Below are positions 8,777-16,768 of a DNA stretch of 64,000 nt, piece by piece (positions within the stretch are counted from its first letter, which is position 1; each line of letters begins with the position of its first letter). The notes below the pieces were generated by a model that saw nothing but the letters and a program-made list of their open reading frames with translations, searched no databases and was not told the DNA's origin. The DNA is from Bradyrhizobiaceae bacterium Ga0074131 (GTDB taxonomy: Bacteria; Pseudomonadota; Alphaproteobacteria; Rhizobiales; Xanthobacteraceae): contig LNEC01000007.1 of assembly GCA_001464035.1 (NCBI GenBank), positions 1 to 64,000 on the forward strand, written 5' to 3'. The position numbers and the translations under genes are program-made.

Positions 8777-9688
8777 GTGCGCGGAGTTTTTGTCGACGCC
8801 AACGAATCGCTGGCGGTCATTTTCGAGCGGCTGGCAAAGCCCGGAGATCCCGAAGTTCGTATCCATCGCGATCCCGACATCACGCCGGAACAATACCCCG
8901 AAGTGCTCGACGGCGCCGCGATCGCCATCGTCGATCACACCGCGCTGCCGACCGAGATCGCCAAGGAATGCGCAGGCCTGAAGCACGTGGTTTTTCTTGG
9001 CACCGGCGCGCGCAGCTACATGAATCCGGAAGAGCTCGCCGAGCTCGGCATCGAAGTGCACCTGATCAAGGGCTACGGTGACACCGCCGTGGCCGAAGCG
9101 GCGATCGCGCTGATGTGGGCCGCCGCGCGCGGGATCGCGGAAATGGACCGCGAGATGCGCGCCGGCAACTGGCTGCGCGAGGACGGCATGCAGTTGACCG
9201 GCAAGACGCTTGGTCTGATCGGATTCGGCGGCATCGCCGCGGAAGTCGCGCGGATCGCGCTGGGCAGCGGCATGCGCGTCATCGCCTGGAACCGGACGCC
9301 GAAGACGTATCCCGGCGTCCAGTTCGTAAGCCTCGAAAAGCTGCTCGCCGACAGCCACGTGGTCTCGCTGCATTTGCTGCTGAACGACGAAACGCGTGGC
9401 TTTCTGTCACGCGATCGGATCGCGGCGATGAGGCCGGGCATGATCCTGGTCAACACCGCGCGCGCCGCAGTGGTGGACGAAGCCGCGATGATCGATGCGC
9501 TGAAATCGGGTCACATCCGGCATGCCGGGCTCGACGTCTTCAACACCGAGCCGCTGCCCGGAGATCATCCGCTGACAAAACTGCGCAACGTGACGCTGTC
9601 AGCCCATTCGGCGTTCCGTACGCCCGAGGCGAGCGAGAATCTGATCGAAGCGTCGTTGCAGCATTGCCGAAGGATCGTGAAGGGGTGA
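8777..9688 (+). CDS. NAD-dependent D-2-hydroxyacid dehydrogenase family protein
   Basis: 303 residues. The NAD-binding motif LIGFGGIAAEVARIA lies in the middle. The family catalytic set is present: Arg in NTARAAVVDE, Glu in NTEPLPGDHP and His in LSAHSAFRTPEA. It should interconvert a 2-hydroxy acid and a 2-oxo acid. The GTG start has AAGGAG 6 nt upstream. It follows the M20 hydrolase and ends at a strong hairpin. The substrate may be a C4 hydroxy acid given the neighbours, but this is inference. Confidence 0.88.
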   Translation: MRGVFVDANESLAVIFERLAKPGDPEVRIHRDPDITPEQYPEVLDGAAIAIVDHTALPTEIAKECAGLKHVVFLGTGARSYMNPEELAELGIEVHLIKGYGDTAVAEAAIALMWAAARGIAEMDREMRAGNWLREDGMQLTGKTLGLIGFGGIAAEVARIALGSGMRVIAWNRTPKTYPGVQFVSLEKLLADSHVVSLHLLLNDETRGFLSRDRIAAMRPGMILVNTARAAVVDEAAMIDALKSGHIRHAGLDVFNTEPLPGDHPLTKLRNVTLSAHSAFRTPEASENLIEASLQHCRRIVKG

Positions 9689-9695
9689 CGCAACT

Positions 9696-9724
9696 CTTCC
9701 TTCTCCCCTTGCGGGAGAAGGAAG
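9696..9724. terminator. 12-bp hairpin between convergent genes
   Basis: CTTCCTTCTCCC (9696-9707) and GGGAGAAGGAAG (9713-9724) form a perfect 12-bp stem with a 5-nt loop, 7 bp after the hydroxyacid dehydrogenase stop and 8 bp before the stop of the convergent gene. It probably works in both directions, although U tracts are short. Confidence 0.6.
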
Positions 9725-9732
9725 AAGATTCC

Positions 9733-10812
9733 CTACTCCACCATCTCCGCCACCGCCCTGCCGCACGCCGTGGTGTCGGCGTTGCCGCCGAGATCGCGGG
9801 TGCGCAGGGTGCGTTCACCCAGCGTGCGCTCGATCGCAGCCACGATCGATGCCGCCGCCGTCTTTTCCCCGAGATGCTCCAGCATCATCGCACCGGACCA
9901 GATCATGCCGATCGGGTTGGCGATGCCCTGCCCTGCGATGTCGGGCGCCGAGCCGTGCACGGGCTCGAACACCGACGGAAACAGGCCGGGCGGATTAATG
10001 TTGCCCGACGGCGCGATACCGATGGTGCCGGTGCAGGCAGGGCCAAGATCGCTGAGGATGTCGCCGAACAGGTTGGAGCCCACCACGACGTCGAACCAGT
10101 CGGGATGCAGGACAAAATTCGCGGTGAGAATATCGATGTGGTACTTGTCCCACTTTACCCCGGGATAATTCTTCGCCATCGCTTCCACGCGCTCGTCCCA
10201 GTACGGCATGGTAATGGAAATGCCGTTGGATTTGGTCGCCGAGGTCAGGTGCTTCTTGGGCCGCGACTGCGCCAACTCGAACGCGAACTTCAGAATGCGG
10301 TCGACGCCGATCCGGGTCATCACGGTCTGCTGCGTGACGAACTCGCGGTCGGTGTCGGGAAACATGCGGCCGCCGACGGAAGAATACTCGCCTTCGGTGT
10401 TCTCACGCACCACCCAGAAATCGATGTCGCCGGGCTTGCGGTTGGCGAGCGGCGACGGCACGCCGGGCATCAGCCGAACCGGGCGCAGGTTGACGTACTG
10501 GTCGAACTCCCGGCGGAATTTGATCAGCGATCCCCACAGCGAAATGTGATCGGGGATTTTCGCCGGCCAGCCGACCGCGCCGAAATAGATCGCGTCATGC
10601 TTGCCGATCTTCGTCTTCCAGTCCTCCGGCATCATCTCGCCGTGCTTTTCGTAATAGTCCCACGAGGCGAAATCGAAATGGTCGAAATGCAGGGATACTC
10701 CATGCTTCTTGGCGGCCACCTCCAGCACGCGCAGCCCTTCCGGCACCACTTCCTTGCCGATACCGTCGCCGGGAATGACCGCGATCCGGTATTGCTTCTT
10801 CTCGTTGCCCAT
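9733..10812 (-). CDS. Tartrate / D-malate dehydrogenase (isopropylmalate dehydrogenase family)
   Basis: 359-residue Mn- and NAD-dependent beta-decarboxylating dehydrogenase. IAVIPGDGIGKEVVPEG opens the protein; VVRENTEGEYSSVGG, a lysine in HLTSATKSNG, SNLFGDILSDL and EPVHGSAPDIAGQGIANP are family motifs. The sequence is of the tartrate/D-malate (TtuC/DmlA) type rather than LeuB. Start ATG 10812 has AAGGA 8 nt upstream. It acts on C4 hydroxy dicarboxylates, in line with the C4 sugar acid genes nearby. It is divergent from the SDR gene. Confidence 0.88.
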   Translation of the reverse strand: MGNEKKQYRIAVIPGDGIGKEVVPEGLRVLEVAAKKHGVSLHFDHFDFASWDYYEKHGEMMPEDWKTKIGKHDAIYFGAVGWPAKIPDHISLWGSLIKFRREFDQYVNLRPVRLMPGVPSPLANRKPGDIDFWVVRENTEGEYSSVGGRMFPDTDREFVTQQTVMTRIGVDRILKFAFELAQSRPKKHLTSATKSNGISITMPYWDERVEAMAKNYPGVKWDKYHIDILTANFVLHPDWFDVVVGSNLFGDILSDLGPACTGTIGIAPSGNINPPGLFPSVFEPVHGSAPDIAGQGIANPIGMIWSGAMMLEHLGEKTAAASIVAAIERTLGERTLRTRDLGGNADTTACGRAVAEMVE

Positions 10813-11002
10813 CGGGAGAATCCTTGATGCCTTTGAAGATATCTTGAGCGCCGATAACGCCGCTGATCGGAACGGATGGCAATGCACCAAACTCGGCCGC
10901 GGTGCAACGCTGCAGTGCAATGTTGACCGCGTGATCGGTGGCGGCCTAACTATCCATACCGTCTGCCCCCCTTGTCGCCCTCCCCATCAAGCGAGAAATC
11001 CC

Positions 11003-11779
11003 ATGGATCTGCATTTGCGCGGCAAGCGCGTCCTGATTACGGGCGCATCGAAGGGCATAGGCGCCGCGGCCGCCGAAGCCTTTGCCGAAGAAGGCTGCCA
11101 CCTCGTTCTCGCGGCCCGCAGCGGCGATGCGCTGAAGGCGCTGGCCGAGCGGTTGCGCTCGGCGCATCAGATCGACGCCACTATTGCCGTCGTCGACCTG
11201 CGCAAGCCTGAGGATACCGCGAGGCTGGTGAGGGACGCCGGCGATATCGATATCCTCGTCAACAATGCCGGCGATATTCCGGGCGGCTCGATCGACAAGA
11301 TCGACGAATCGACCTGGCGCCATGCGTGGGAACTGAAAGTATTCGGCTACATCAACCTCACCCGCTTGATCTATGCGCAGATGAAGGCGCGCGGCCATGG
11401 CGTCATCGTCAACGACATTGGTGCCGCCGGCGAAAAATTCGACGCCAATTACATCTGCGGCAGCGCCGGCAACGCGGCACTGATGGCGTTCACGCGCGCT
11501 CTCGGCGGCAAGAGCCTCGCCGACAACATCCGCGTGGTCGGCATCAATCCCGGCCCTGTCGGTACCGACCGCCACGTCACCCTGTTGAAAACCCGCGCGA
11601 AAAGTCAGTTCGGCGACGAAAGCCGCTACCGGGAATTTCAGAAGGGCTTTCCGCTTGGCCGTCCCGCGCATGCCCGCGAGATTGGCGACCTGATGGCGTT
11701 TCTGGCCTCGGACCGCTCGGGATATACATCAGGGGTGATCTTTACCGTCGATGGCGGGCTCACGGCGGGCTGGGCGTAG
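11003..11779 (+). CDS. SDR family protein with non-canonical active site
   Basis: 258-residue Rossmann protein. The cofactor motif TGASKGIG (13-20) and NNAG (87-90) are intact, and the C-terminal segment GVIFTVDGGLTAGWA is standard. The active site is not: where SDRs have Tyr-x3-Lys this protein has Y150-ICG-S154, and the serine normally before it is replaced in IVNDIGAAGE. The cofactor site suggests it still binds NAD(P); the reaction is unclear. It follows a 190-bp divergent promoter region shared with the tartrate dehydrogenase gene. Confidence 0.85.
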   Translation: MDLHLRGKRVLITGASKGIGAAAAEAFAEEGCHLVLAARSGDALKALAERLRSAHQIDATIAVVDLRKPEDTARLVRDAGDIDILVNNAGDIPGGSIDKIDESTWRHAWELKVFGYINLTRLIYAQMKARGHGVIVNDIGAAGEKFDANYICGSAGNAALMAFTRALGGKSLADNIRVVGINPGPVGTDRHVTLLKTRAKSQFGDESRYREFQKGFPLGRPAHAREIGDLMAFLASDRSGYTSGVIFTVDGGLTAGWA

Positions 11780-11797
11780 CGGCGTAACTACAACTCA

Positions 11798-11900
11798 CCC
11801 TCATCCTGATGAGGAGCCGCGCCTTGCCTGGCGCGGCGTCTCGAAGGATGGGCTGCGAGCACCAATCCTCTCATCCATCGAGACGCCGCGCGAAGACCCA
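11798..11900. repeat. Decayed copy of palindromic repeat family A
   Basis: Begins CCCTCATCCTGATGAGGAGC and contains GGCGTCTCGAAGGATGGG, then ATCGAGACGCCGCG as the inner return arm. It matches the intact copies at 28063-28181 and 40260-40376, but the outer return arm is lost. Confidence 0.7.
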
Positions 11901-12042
11901 GGACTACGGCCTCAACACATTGATCGTTGAGCAGGGCGCGACCTCCGTGATCAACCGCGGCTACACTTACTGGTACGACGATTTCAATATCTCCAACGTC
12001 TGGGACAATATCGTCACGGCGCGAAACGAAAACTACGTCTAG
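11896..12042 (+). pseudogene. Protein-like fragment, 3' end of a lost gene
   Basis: A 48-codon open stretch ending at TAG 12042 encodes a peptide rich in Tyr, Trp, Asp and Asn, with YTYWYDDFNISNVWDN inside. It looks like real protein sequence, while the codons before it are repeat DNA. I read it as the C-terminal remnant of a gene truncated at the repeat boundary. I do not recognise the family. Confidence 0.4.
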
Positions 12043-12191
12043 GAAAGCCGCCGACAGGTTCAAAGCCGATTCCGCCTCCTGGGCCGCCAAGGCCTCCCAC
12101 CAGGAGGTGAACCGTGATATTATGACATCAAATTGGGACGCGCCGACACCTCGGCGCGTCCCACAACAGTCGGGCGCGCCAAACATCCAGG

Positions 12192-12710
12192 ATGGCTACT
12201 GAGAAGATGATGGAGAAAATATCGCTTGAAGAATACCGGGCGCGCACCGGCCTGTTGGATACTGAAGCGCAATTCGAATTAGCTTGGGAGTATTTCAGAG
12301 GGCGGGGAGTTCCGAAAGACCTCCATATGGCCATTGCGTTGCTCCGGCAGCTGGAACAGAAATTGCCAGAGCTCGCCAGGTACAACATCGCCAAAATGAA
12401 GTGTCTTGTAGATGATCCGTCCTTTGCAGAGGATATACGAGCGGATTGTGATGCAGGGTATGGGCCTGCTCTCTATTTGGTGGGAGTCTCCTCGAAAAAG
12501 AAAGGAACTCAGATAGGGGCAAGTGAGGCGATTCGGTATTTTCAGGCAGGTTCGCAAAGTGGCCACCTACCGTCCAAGATGCTGTTATGGAGAGTTTCTA
12601 AACTTGGCTTCTGGCGGCGCCTCGCGTCAGCCCCCGCATACTTACTATTGGTGTTTCGATCCATTAAGCTTGCTTCCCGCAATAGGAACGATGTCCGTGT
12701 CTTGATATGA
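12192..12710 (+). CDS. Sel1-repeat-like protein
   Basis: 172 residues. AQFELAWEYFRGRGVPKDLH (about 26-45) matches a Sel1-like repeat, and a second helical pair follows around ALYLVGVSSKKKG to GASEAIRYFQAGSQSGH. A hydrophobic stretch APAYLLLVF lies near the C-terminus. Such solenoids mediate protein contacts; no enzyme function is suggested. Codon use (AGA, TTA, ATA) and base composition are lower in GC than all neighbours, a sign of transfer. The start is uncertain; ATG 12207 is an alternative. No operon partner. Confidence 0.6.
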   Translation: MATEKMMEKISLEEYRARTGLLDTEAQFELAWEYFRGRGVPKDLHMAIALLRQLEQKLPELARYNIAKMKCLVDDPSFAEDIRADCDAGYGPALYLVGVSSKKKGTQIGASEAIRYFQAGSQSGHLPSKMLLWRVSKLGFWRRLASAPAYLLLVFRSIKLASRNRNDVRVLI

Positions 12711-13288
12711 GAATACGGTCGCTCCGAGGAGAAATCCGTGATCGTGGCTTCCATGCTGACATGCGGGTCTCGCCGGACTCGCCTTGGGACTGACCGTCTT
12801 TCGGTTGGTCTGCAGCAACATCGTCGCAATCCGGGCCGAGCCCGAAGGAAATAATTGCTCTTTCAAGAAAACCAAAAAGCATCCAAAAAGATTTTCATTT
12901 TGAGGGACCAACCGCGAAATACCGTGGATAAGGTCACGGACGAATTTGCCGAAGCCTATTATGCGCCGATATCAAGCATTTCCCAATGAAAGTGACCTAC
13001 TGAGCCACCGCTCTCGCGAGATACGCAAACTGATAAACTTCTCGGTAAAATCTCAGGAGTGCGAATTGGCGCCGTGCTAGTCATGGCACTCCATATGCAT
13101 CATTGCGCAAATGTCATTATCGGTCGAACACTCTCACTTGCACCGACTGGTAAGGTTTCTACGAAAAGCTTATCAGTGAGTTGAGAATTGGAATATCGGC
13201 GTTCGTTCCGTTGGCGGATAAATCGCGCGGATCGGCTAATGTCGTCATGTTGGGCGCGGCTCCTCTGGATGAGGGCGATGGGATGATG
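12711..13288. other. Gene-free low-GC stretch
   Basis: 578 bp with no supported gene. It includes an A-rich segment around 12858-12900 and has unusually low GC for the window. With the preceding Sel1-like gene and fragment it forms a compositional island. No transposase or integrase remnant could be read. Confidence 0.5.
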
Positions 13289-14140
13289 TCACCCCGCCGT
13301 CCGGTCGAACAATTGCCGGATCAGCGTGGTGATCCGCCCCGCCGGCGACGCCATCTCGTTCATGATGGTGAAATGGTTGGCGCCGGGAACTTCTTCATAC
13401 GTCACCGGCAATCCATATCTGGCGCGGTGTCCGGCGAAATCCGCGGTCTGCTTGCGCAGCAGCGGCAGTTCGGCGTCGCCGACCACCAGCGACAGCGGTT
13501 TTAGCGCGCCGCCGCTTTGCATCATTGGCGAGTTGCGGCGCGAGGTCGCTTCGTCGAGCCGGAGCTTGACGTTGAGATAGCTGTGGCGGATCGGCTCGAG
13601 ATCGTAGATGCCGGATATCGCCATCCCTGCTCGCACATTCGGGTTCGACAGCGCCATCGAGGTGAGATGGCCGCCGGCGGACCAGCCGGCCACCACGATG
13701 TGACCGCCGTCGCCGCCGAGCGCCGGCAATTGTCCGGCGAGATAATCGATCCCGGCATGGATTTCGCCGACAATCTCATCGAGCGTCGCGTCCGGCGCCA
13801 GCGTATAGCCGATCAGCGCGACATTGATGCCATGCGCCATGGGGCCCTCGGCAAACAACGCAAAGGTCTCCTTGGCGCGCGTTTGCCAATAACCGCCGTG
13901 GACGAAGAGAAGCGTCGGTGCCTGTTGAGCGGCCTTGAAGAAATCGATCCGGTTGCGCTCGCGTGGACCATATCGGAGGTCGAGATGATCGGCATGGTGC
14001 GCCCGCTTTGCCTGGGAACGCCGGTCCCAGCCGGCGACAAGGTCGGCGCTTGCGGGCACGTGAACGCCATTGTTGAGGCCAAGGTCGCGCTCCTCCTGGC
14101 TCATGCTGCGCCAGTCGGGCGTATCTGATGGCGTCAACAT
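13289..14140 (-). CDS. Alpha/beta hydrolase, arylformamidase (KynB)-like
   Basis: 283-residue serine hydrolase. HGGYW (81-85) is the oxyanion motif and GWSAGG holds nucleophile S154; the C-terminal GANHFTIMNE carries the catalytic His and VVGDAELP the Asp. This arrangement is typical of arylformamidase/esterase-type proteins of the hormone-sensitive lipase group. Start ATG 14140 has CTGGAG 9 nt upstream; the frame is open far upstream, antisense to the amidase gene. It is divergent from the amidase gene, so both may act on related amide or ester substrates. Confidence 0.85.
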   Translation of the reverse strand: MLTPSDTPDWRSMSQEERDLGLNNGVHVPASADLVAGWDRRSQAKRAHHADHLDLRYGPRERNRIDFFKAAQQAPTLLFVHGGYWQTRAKETFALFAEGPMAHGINVALIGYTLAPDATLDEIVGEIHAGIDYLAGQLPALGGDGGHIVVAGWSAGGHLTSMALSNPNVRAGMAISGIYDLEPIRHSYLNVKLRLDEATSRRNSPMMQSGGALKPLSLVVGDAELPLLRKQTADFAGHRARYGLPVTYEEVPGANHFTIMNEMASPAGRITTLIRQLFDRTAG

Positions 14141-14245
14141 TCTGAGACTCCAGGGCAGCCGGCGACATTTCCACTTTGCCGGAAAATGTTTTACAGCACC
14201 AGGCAATCCGTGACATCGAGGCGGAATGACCGGGAGATATGCGAT

Positions 14246-15667
14246 TTGGCTGATCAGGGACTGATAAGAGCGACCGCGTGCGCCATCGTCGATCAACTGA
14301 ACAGGGGCGAAGTCACGCCGCTCGACCTGCTCGACGTACTGGAAAAACGGATCGCAGAAGTCGACGGTAAGGTCAATGCGCTGCCGACATTGTGCTTCGA
14401 CCGTGCCCGGGCCCATGCCCGGGAGCTGATGAAAAGGCCGGCCAGCAGCCGCGGCCTGCTGGCGGGTATGCCGGTGCCGATCAAGGACCTCACCAACGTG
14501 CAGGGCGTGCGGACCACGCAGGGCTCGCCGATCTATCGGAACAATATCCCCGCCCGCTCCGATATCCTGGTCGAGCATCTCGAAAACAACGGCGGGGTGA
14601 TCTACGCAAAGTCCAACACGCCTGAATTCGGCGCCGGCGCCAACACGTTCAACGAGGTGTTCGGCGCGACCCGCAATCCCTGGGATACTTCGCGCTCCGC
14701 CGCGGGTTCCTCCGGAGGTGCCGCCGTGGCGCTCGCCACCGGGATGGCGTGGCTCGCGCACGGCTCCGACATGGGCGGCTCGCTGCGGAATCCTGCGAGC
14801 TTCTGCGGCATCGTCGGCATGCGGCCGAGCATCGGCCGCGTCGCGCATACGCCGGCCGCCGCGATCGACCGCAATCTCGGCGTGCAGGGCCCGATGGCGC
14901 GCAATGTCGAGGATCTCGCGCTGTTGCTCGACGCCATGAGCGGCGAGCATCCGGCCGATCCGCTGTCGCTGCCGCTGCTGCCGAATTCGTTCCTGTCGGC
15001 CGCGCGTTCCGGCAACAAACCGAAGCGCGTCGCCTACTCGCCCGATCTCGGCATCACCCCGGTCGATCCCGAGGTGGCCGCCATCACCCGGAAAGCGGCG
15101 CAGCGTTTCGTCGAAGCCGGCGCCATCGTCGAGGAAGCGCATCCGGACCTGAGCGAATCCCATGAATGCTTCCATGTGCTGCGCGCGTTCGACTTCGCGC
15201 TCAGCAAGGCGGCGCTGCTGCGCGAAAAGCGCAGTCAGCTCAAGCCCGAGGTGATCTGGAACATCGAGGAGGGCCTTAAGCTGACCGTCGAACAACTGGA
15301 GCGCGCCGAAGCCCAGCGGGTGGCGATGACCGCGCGCACGCTGGAATTCTTCGGGACGTACGATCTCTTGCTGACGCCCGCGACCATCGTGGCGCCGTTT
15401 CCGGTCGAGAACCGTTACGTCGCCGAATGCGCCGGCAGGAAATTCGACAACTATGTCGAATGGCTCGGCATCGTCTATGCGATCACACTGGTGTGCTGCC
15501 CGGCCCTATCGCTCCCCTGCGGCTTCACGGCCTCGGGCTTGCCGGTCGGGCTGCAGATGGTGGCAGCTCCACGCGGCGAAGCGCAGCTTCTCGCCGGCGC
15601 CAGAGTGCTGGAGGATATTCTGGGTATCAGCGGCGCCACGCCGATCGACCCGAGGCCGCCGAAGTAG
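14246..15667 (+). CDS. Amidase (amidase signature family)
   Basis: 473-residue amide hydrolase. The Ser-cisSer-Lys triad is visible: K80 in PVPIKDLT, cis-S155 in AAGSSGGAA and nucleophile S179 in GSDMGGSLRNPA. A TTG start at 14246 is preferred because GGGAGA lies 9 nt upstream; the frame extends to ATG 14186 without a ribosome site. It is divergent from the arylformamidase-like gene and convergent with a TetR gene 15 bp away. Substrate unknown. Confidence 0.9.
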   Translation: MADQGLIRATACAIVDQLNRGEVTPLDLLDVLEKRIAEVDGKVNALPTLCFDRARAHARELMKRPASSRGLLAGMPVPIKDLTNVQGVRTTQGSPIYRNNIPARSDILVEHLENNGGVIYAKSNTPEFGAGANTFNEVFGATRNPWDTSRSAAGSSGGAAVALATGMAWLAHGSDMGGSLRNPASFCGIVGMRPSIGRVAHTPAAAIDRNLGVQGPMARNVEDLALLLDAMSGEHPADPLSLPLLPNSFLSAARSGNKPKRVAYSPDLGITPVDPEVAAITRKAAQRFVEAGAIVEEAHPDLSESHECFHVLRAFDFALSKAALLREKRSQLKPEVIWNIEEGLKLTVEQLERAEAQRVAMTARTLEFFGTYDLLLTPATIVAPFPVENRYVAECAGRKFDNYVEWLGIVYAITLVCCPALSLPCGFTASGLPVGLQMVAAPRGEAQLLAGARVLEDILGISGATPIDPRPPK

Positions 15668-15682
15668 GACAAGCCGACAGTC

Positions 15683-16318
15683 CTAACCGGTCGCGCCGGC
15701 CGCCTTGATCGCGACCGACAGCGCCAGTTTGCTTTGCTCCACGATCTCCTCGACCAGTTCCTCGCGGCTGATCTGGGCAACCTGGCCGGTGAGCAGCCCC
15801 TGCTCGGCCAGCATGACCACGCCGTGCAGCGCGGCCCAGATTTTCAGAGCCTGCCGCTCGCGCAGCAATCCGATGGCGGGAGCTTCCAGCGCTTCCAGCA
15901 ACAGGCCGAAGGTTTCCATGGCCGCGTTGTGGAGTTCGCCACCTTTCGGCGAGCAGGCCATCGTGCGCGACGCAAACATCAAGCGGTAGATGCCGTTGCG
16001 GCGGAGACCGAACGCCAAAGCGGCTTGAGCGAGGCGCGACAGCTTCGATTGCTTCGATGGCCGGCCGATCGACTGGCGGAGGACCGCGTTGAACTGGCGG
16101 AAGGCTTTGGCGGTAACCGCCTCCAGCAGTGCCTCACGGTCGGCAAAATGCCGGTAGGGAGCCGGCTGCGAGACGCCGAGTTGCTTTGCCAAAGCCTTGA
16201 TGCTGATGGACTCCGGGCCGCCCTGCTCCGCTTCGGCGAGAGCTGCGTCAACCAGGGCATCGCGAAGATCCCCGTGGTGATAGGTATTGACCGGCTTGCG
16301 GGCTAATCGAGGCGGCAT
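15683..16318 (-). CDS. TetR/AcrR family regulator with WHG-type C-terminal domain
   Basis: 211 residues. The N-terminal helix-turn-helix is ISIKALAKQLGVSQPAPYRH, followed by FADREALLEAV. The C-terminal ligand-binding half resembles the TetR_C WHG group. It is divergent from the ferredoxin-P450 genes across about 155 bp, so it probably represses them and itself, with an inducer related to the P450 substrate. I start at ATG 16318; a GTG at 16339 is possible. Confidence 0.87.
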   Translation of the reverse strand: MPPRLARKPVNTYHHGDLRDALVDAALAEAEQGGPESISIKALAKQLGVSQPAPYRHFADREALLEAVTAKAFRQFNAVLRQSIGRPSKQSKLSRLAQAALAFGLRRNGIYRLMFASRTMACSPKGGELHNAAMETFGLLLEALEAPAIGLLRERQALKIWAALHGVVMLAEQGLLTGQVAQISREELVEEIVEQSKLALSVAIKAAGATG

Positions 16319-16339
16319 CAGCAATCCCGGAATTTTCAC

Positions 16340-16380
16340 TTGACACTATCAGGGCGGCGCTAATGTAATATGCTATAATT
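16340..16380. promoter_or_regulatory. Promoter region between TetR and ferredoxin genes
   Basis: An AT-rich patch in GC-rich DNA holds TTGACA (16340-16345) and TATAAT (16374-16379). Their spacing (28 bp) is too long for one promoter, so they probably belong to different or weaker promoters. The region is the likely control point for the TetR gene and the ferredoxin-P450 operon. Confidence 0.35.
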
Positions 16381-16474
16381 TCGAGGTGTGGCAACAAGGC
16401 CCACACCACCAGCAGACAGGGTCGGAAACGCCCACCACGCCGCCATGCCGCGCGTGATCCAGGGGAAGCGCTCG

Positions 16475-16684
16475 ATGTCCGGAAAACTGAAGATACACGT
16501 CGACCAGGACAAGTGTCAGGGCCATGCGCGCTGCAAGGCTCTGGCGCCCGAACTGTTCGAGCTCGACGAATTCGGCAATGCGCACGAAGCCGGCGACGGC
16601 TCCGTTCCGGCGGATCTCGAGGACAAGGCCTGGCTCGCCAAGTCGAACTGCCCGGAGATCGCAATCGAAATCACCGAAGTGTGA
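16475..16684 (+). CDS. Small ferredoxin, CxxHxxC type, P450 redox partner
   Basis: 69 residues. Cluster ligands read C14-x2-H17-x2-C20 and C59-P60: histidine occupies the place of the second cysteine, so a [3Fe-4S] cluster or a His-modified cluster is expected. Such atypical ferredoxins occur beside bacterial P450 genes and pass electrons to them. The start has AGGGGAAG upstream. It lies 84 bp before the P450 gene. No ferredoxin reductase gene is in the window, so the electron source must be encoded elsewhere. Confidence 0.9.
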   Translation: MSGKLKIHVDQDKCQGHARCKALAPELFELDEFGNAHEAGDGSVPADLEDKAWLAKSNCPEIAIEITEV

Positions 16685-16768
16685 ACCGGCACGCCAGCGC
16701 CGCCGGTCTTAAGTGGTGACCGGTTGTGAGCGCCATCAAGGACCAAGCGAACGAACCGGAGGAATACC

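Noticed and set aside
12711..13288. Insertion sequence remnant or small RNA gene
   Set aside because: No transposase-like peptide, terminal inverted repeats or clear promoter-terminator pair could be read.
14141..15295. Long N-terminal extension of the arylformamidase-like frame
   Set aside because: It runs antisense through the amidase gene and adds sequence foreign to the family. ATG 14140 has a ribosome site.
16340..16379. TTGACA plus TATAAT as a single sigma-70 promoter
   Set aside because: The 28-bp spacing is far outside 16-18 bp, so the two boxes cannot be one promoter.
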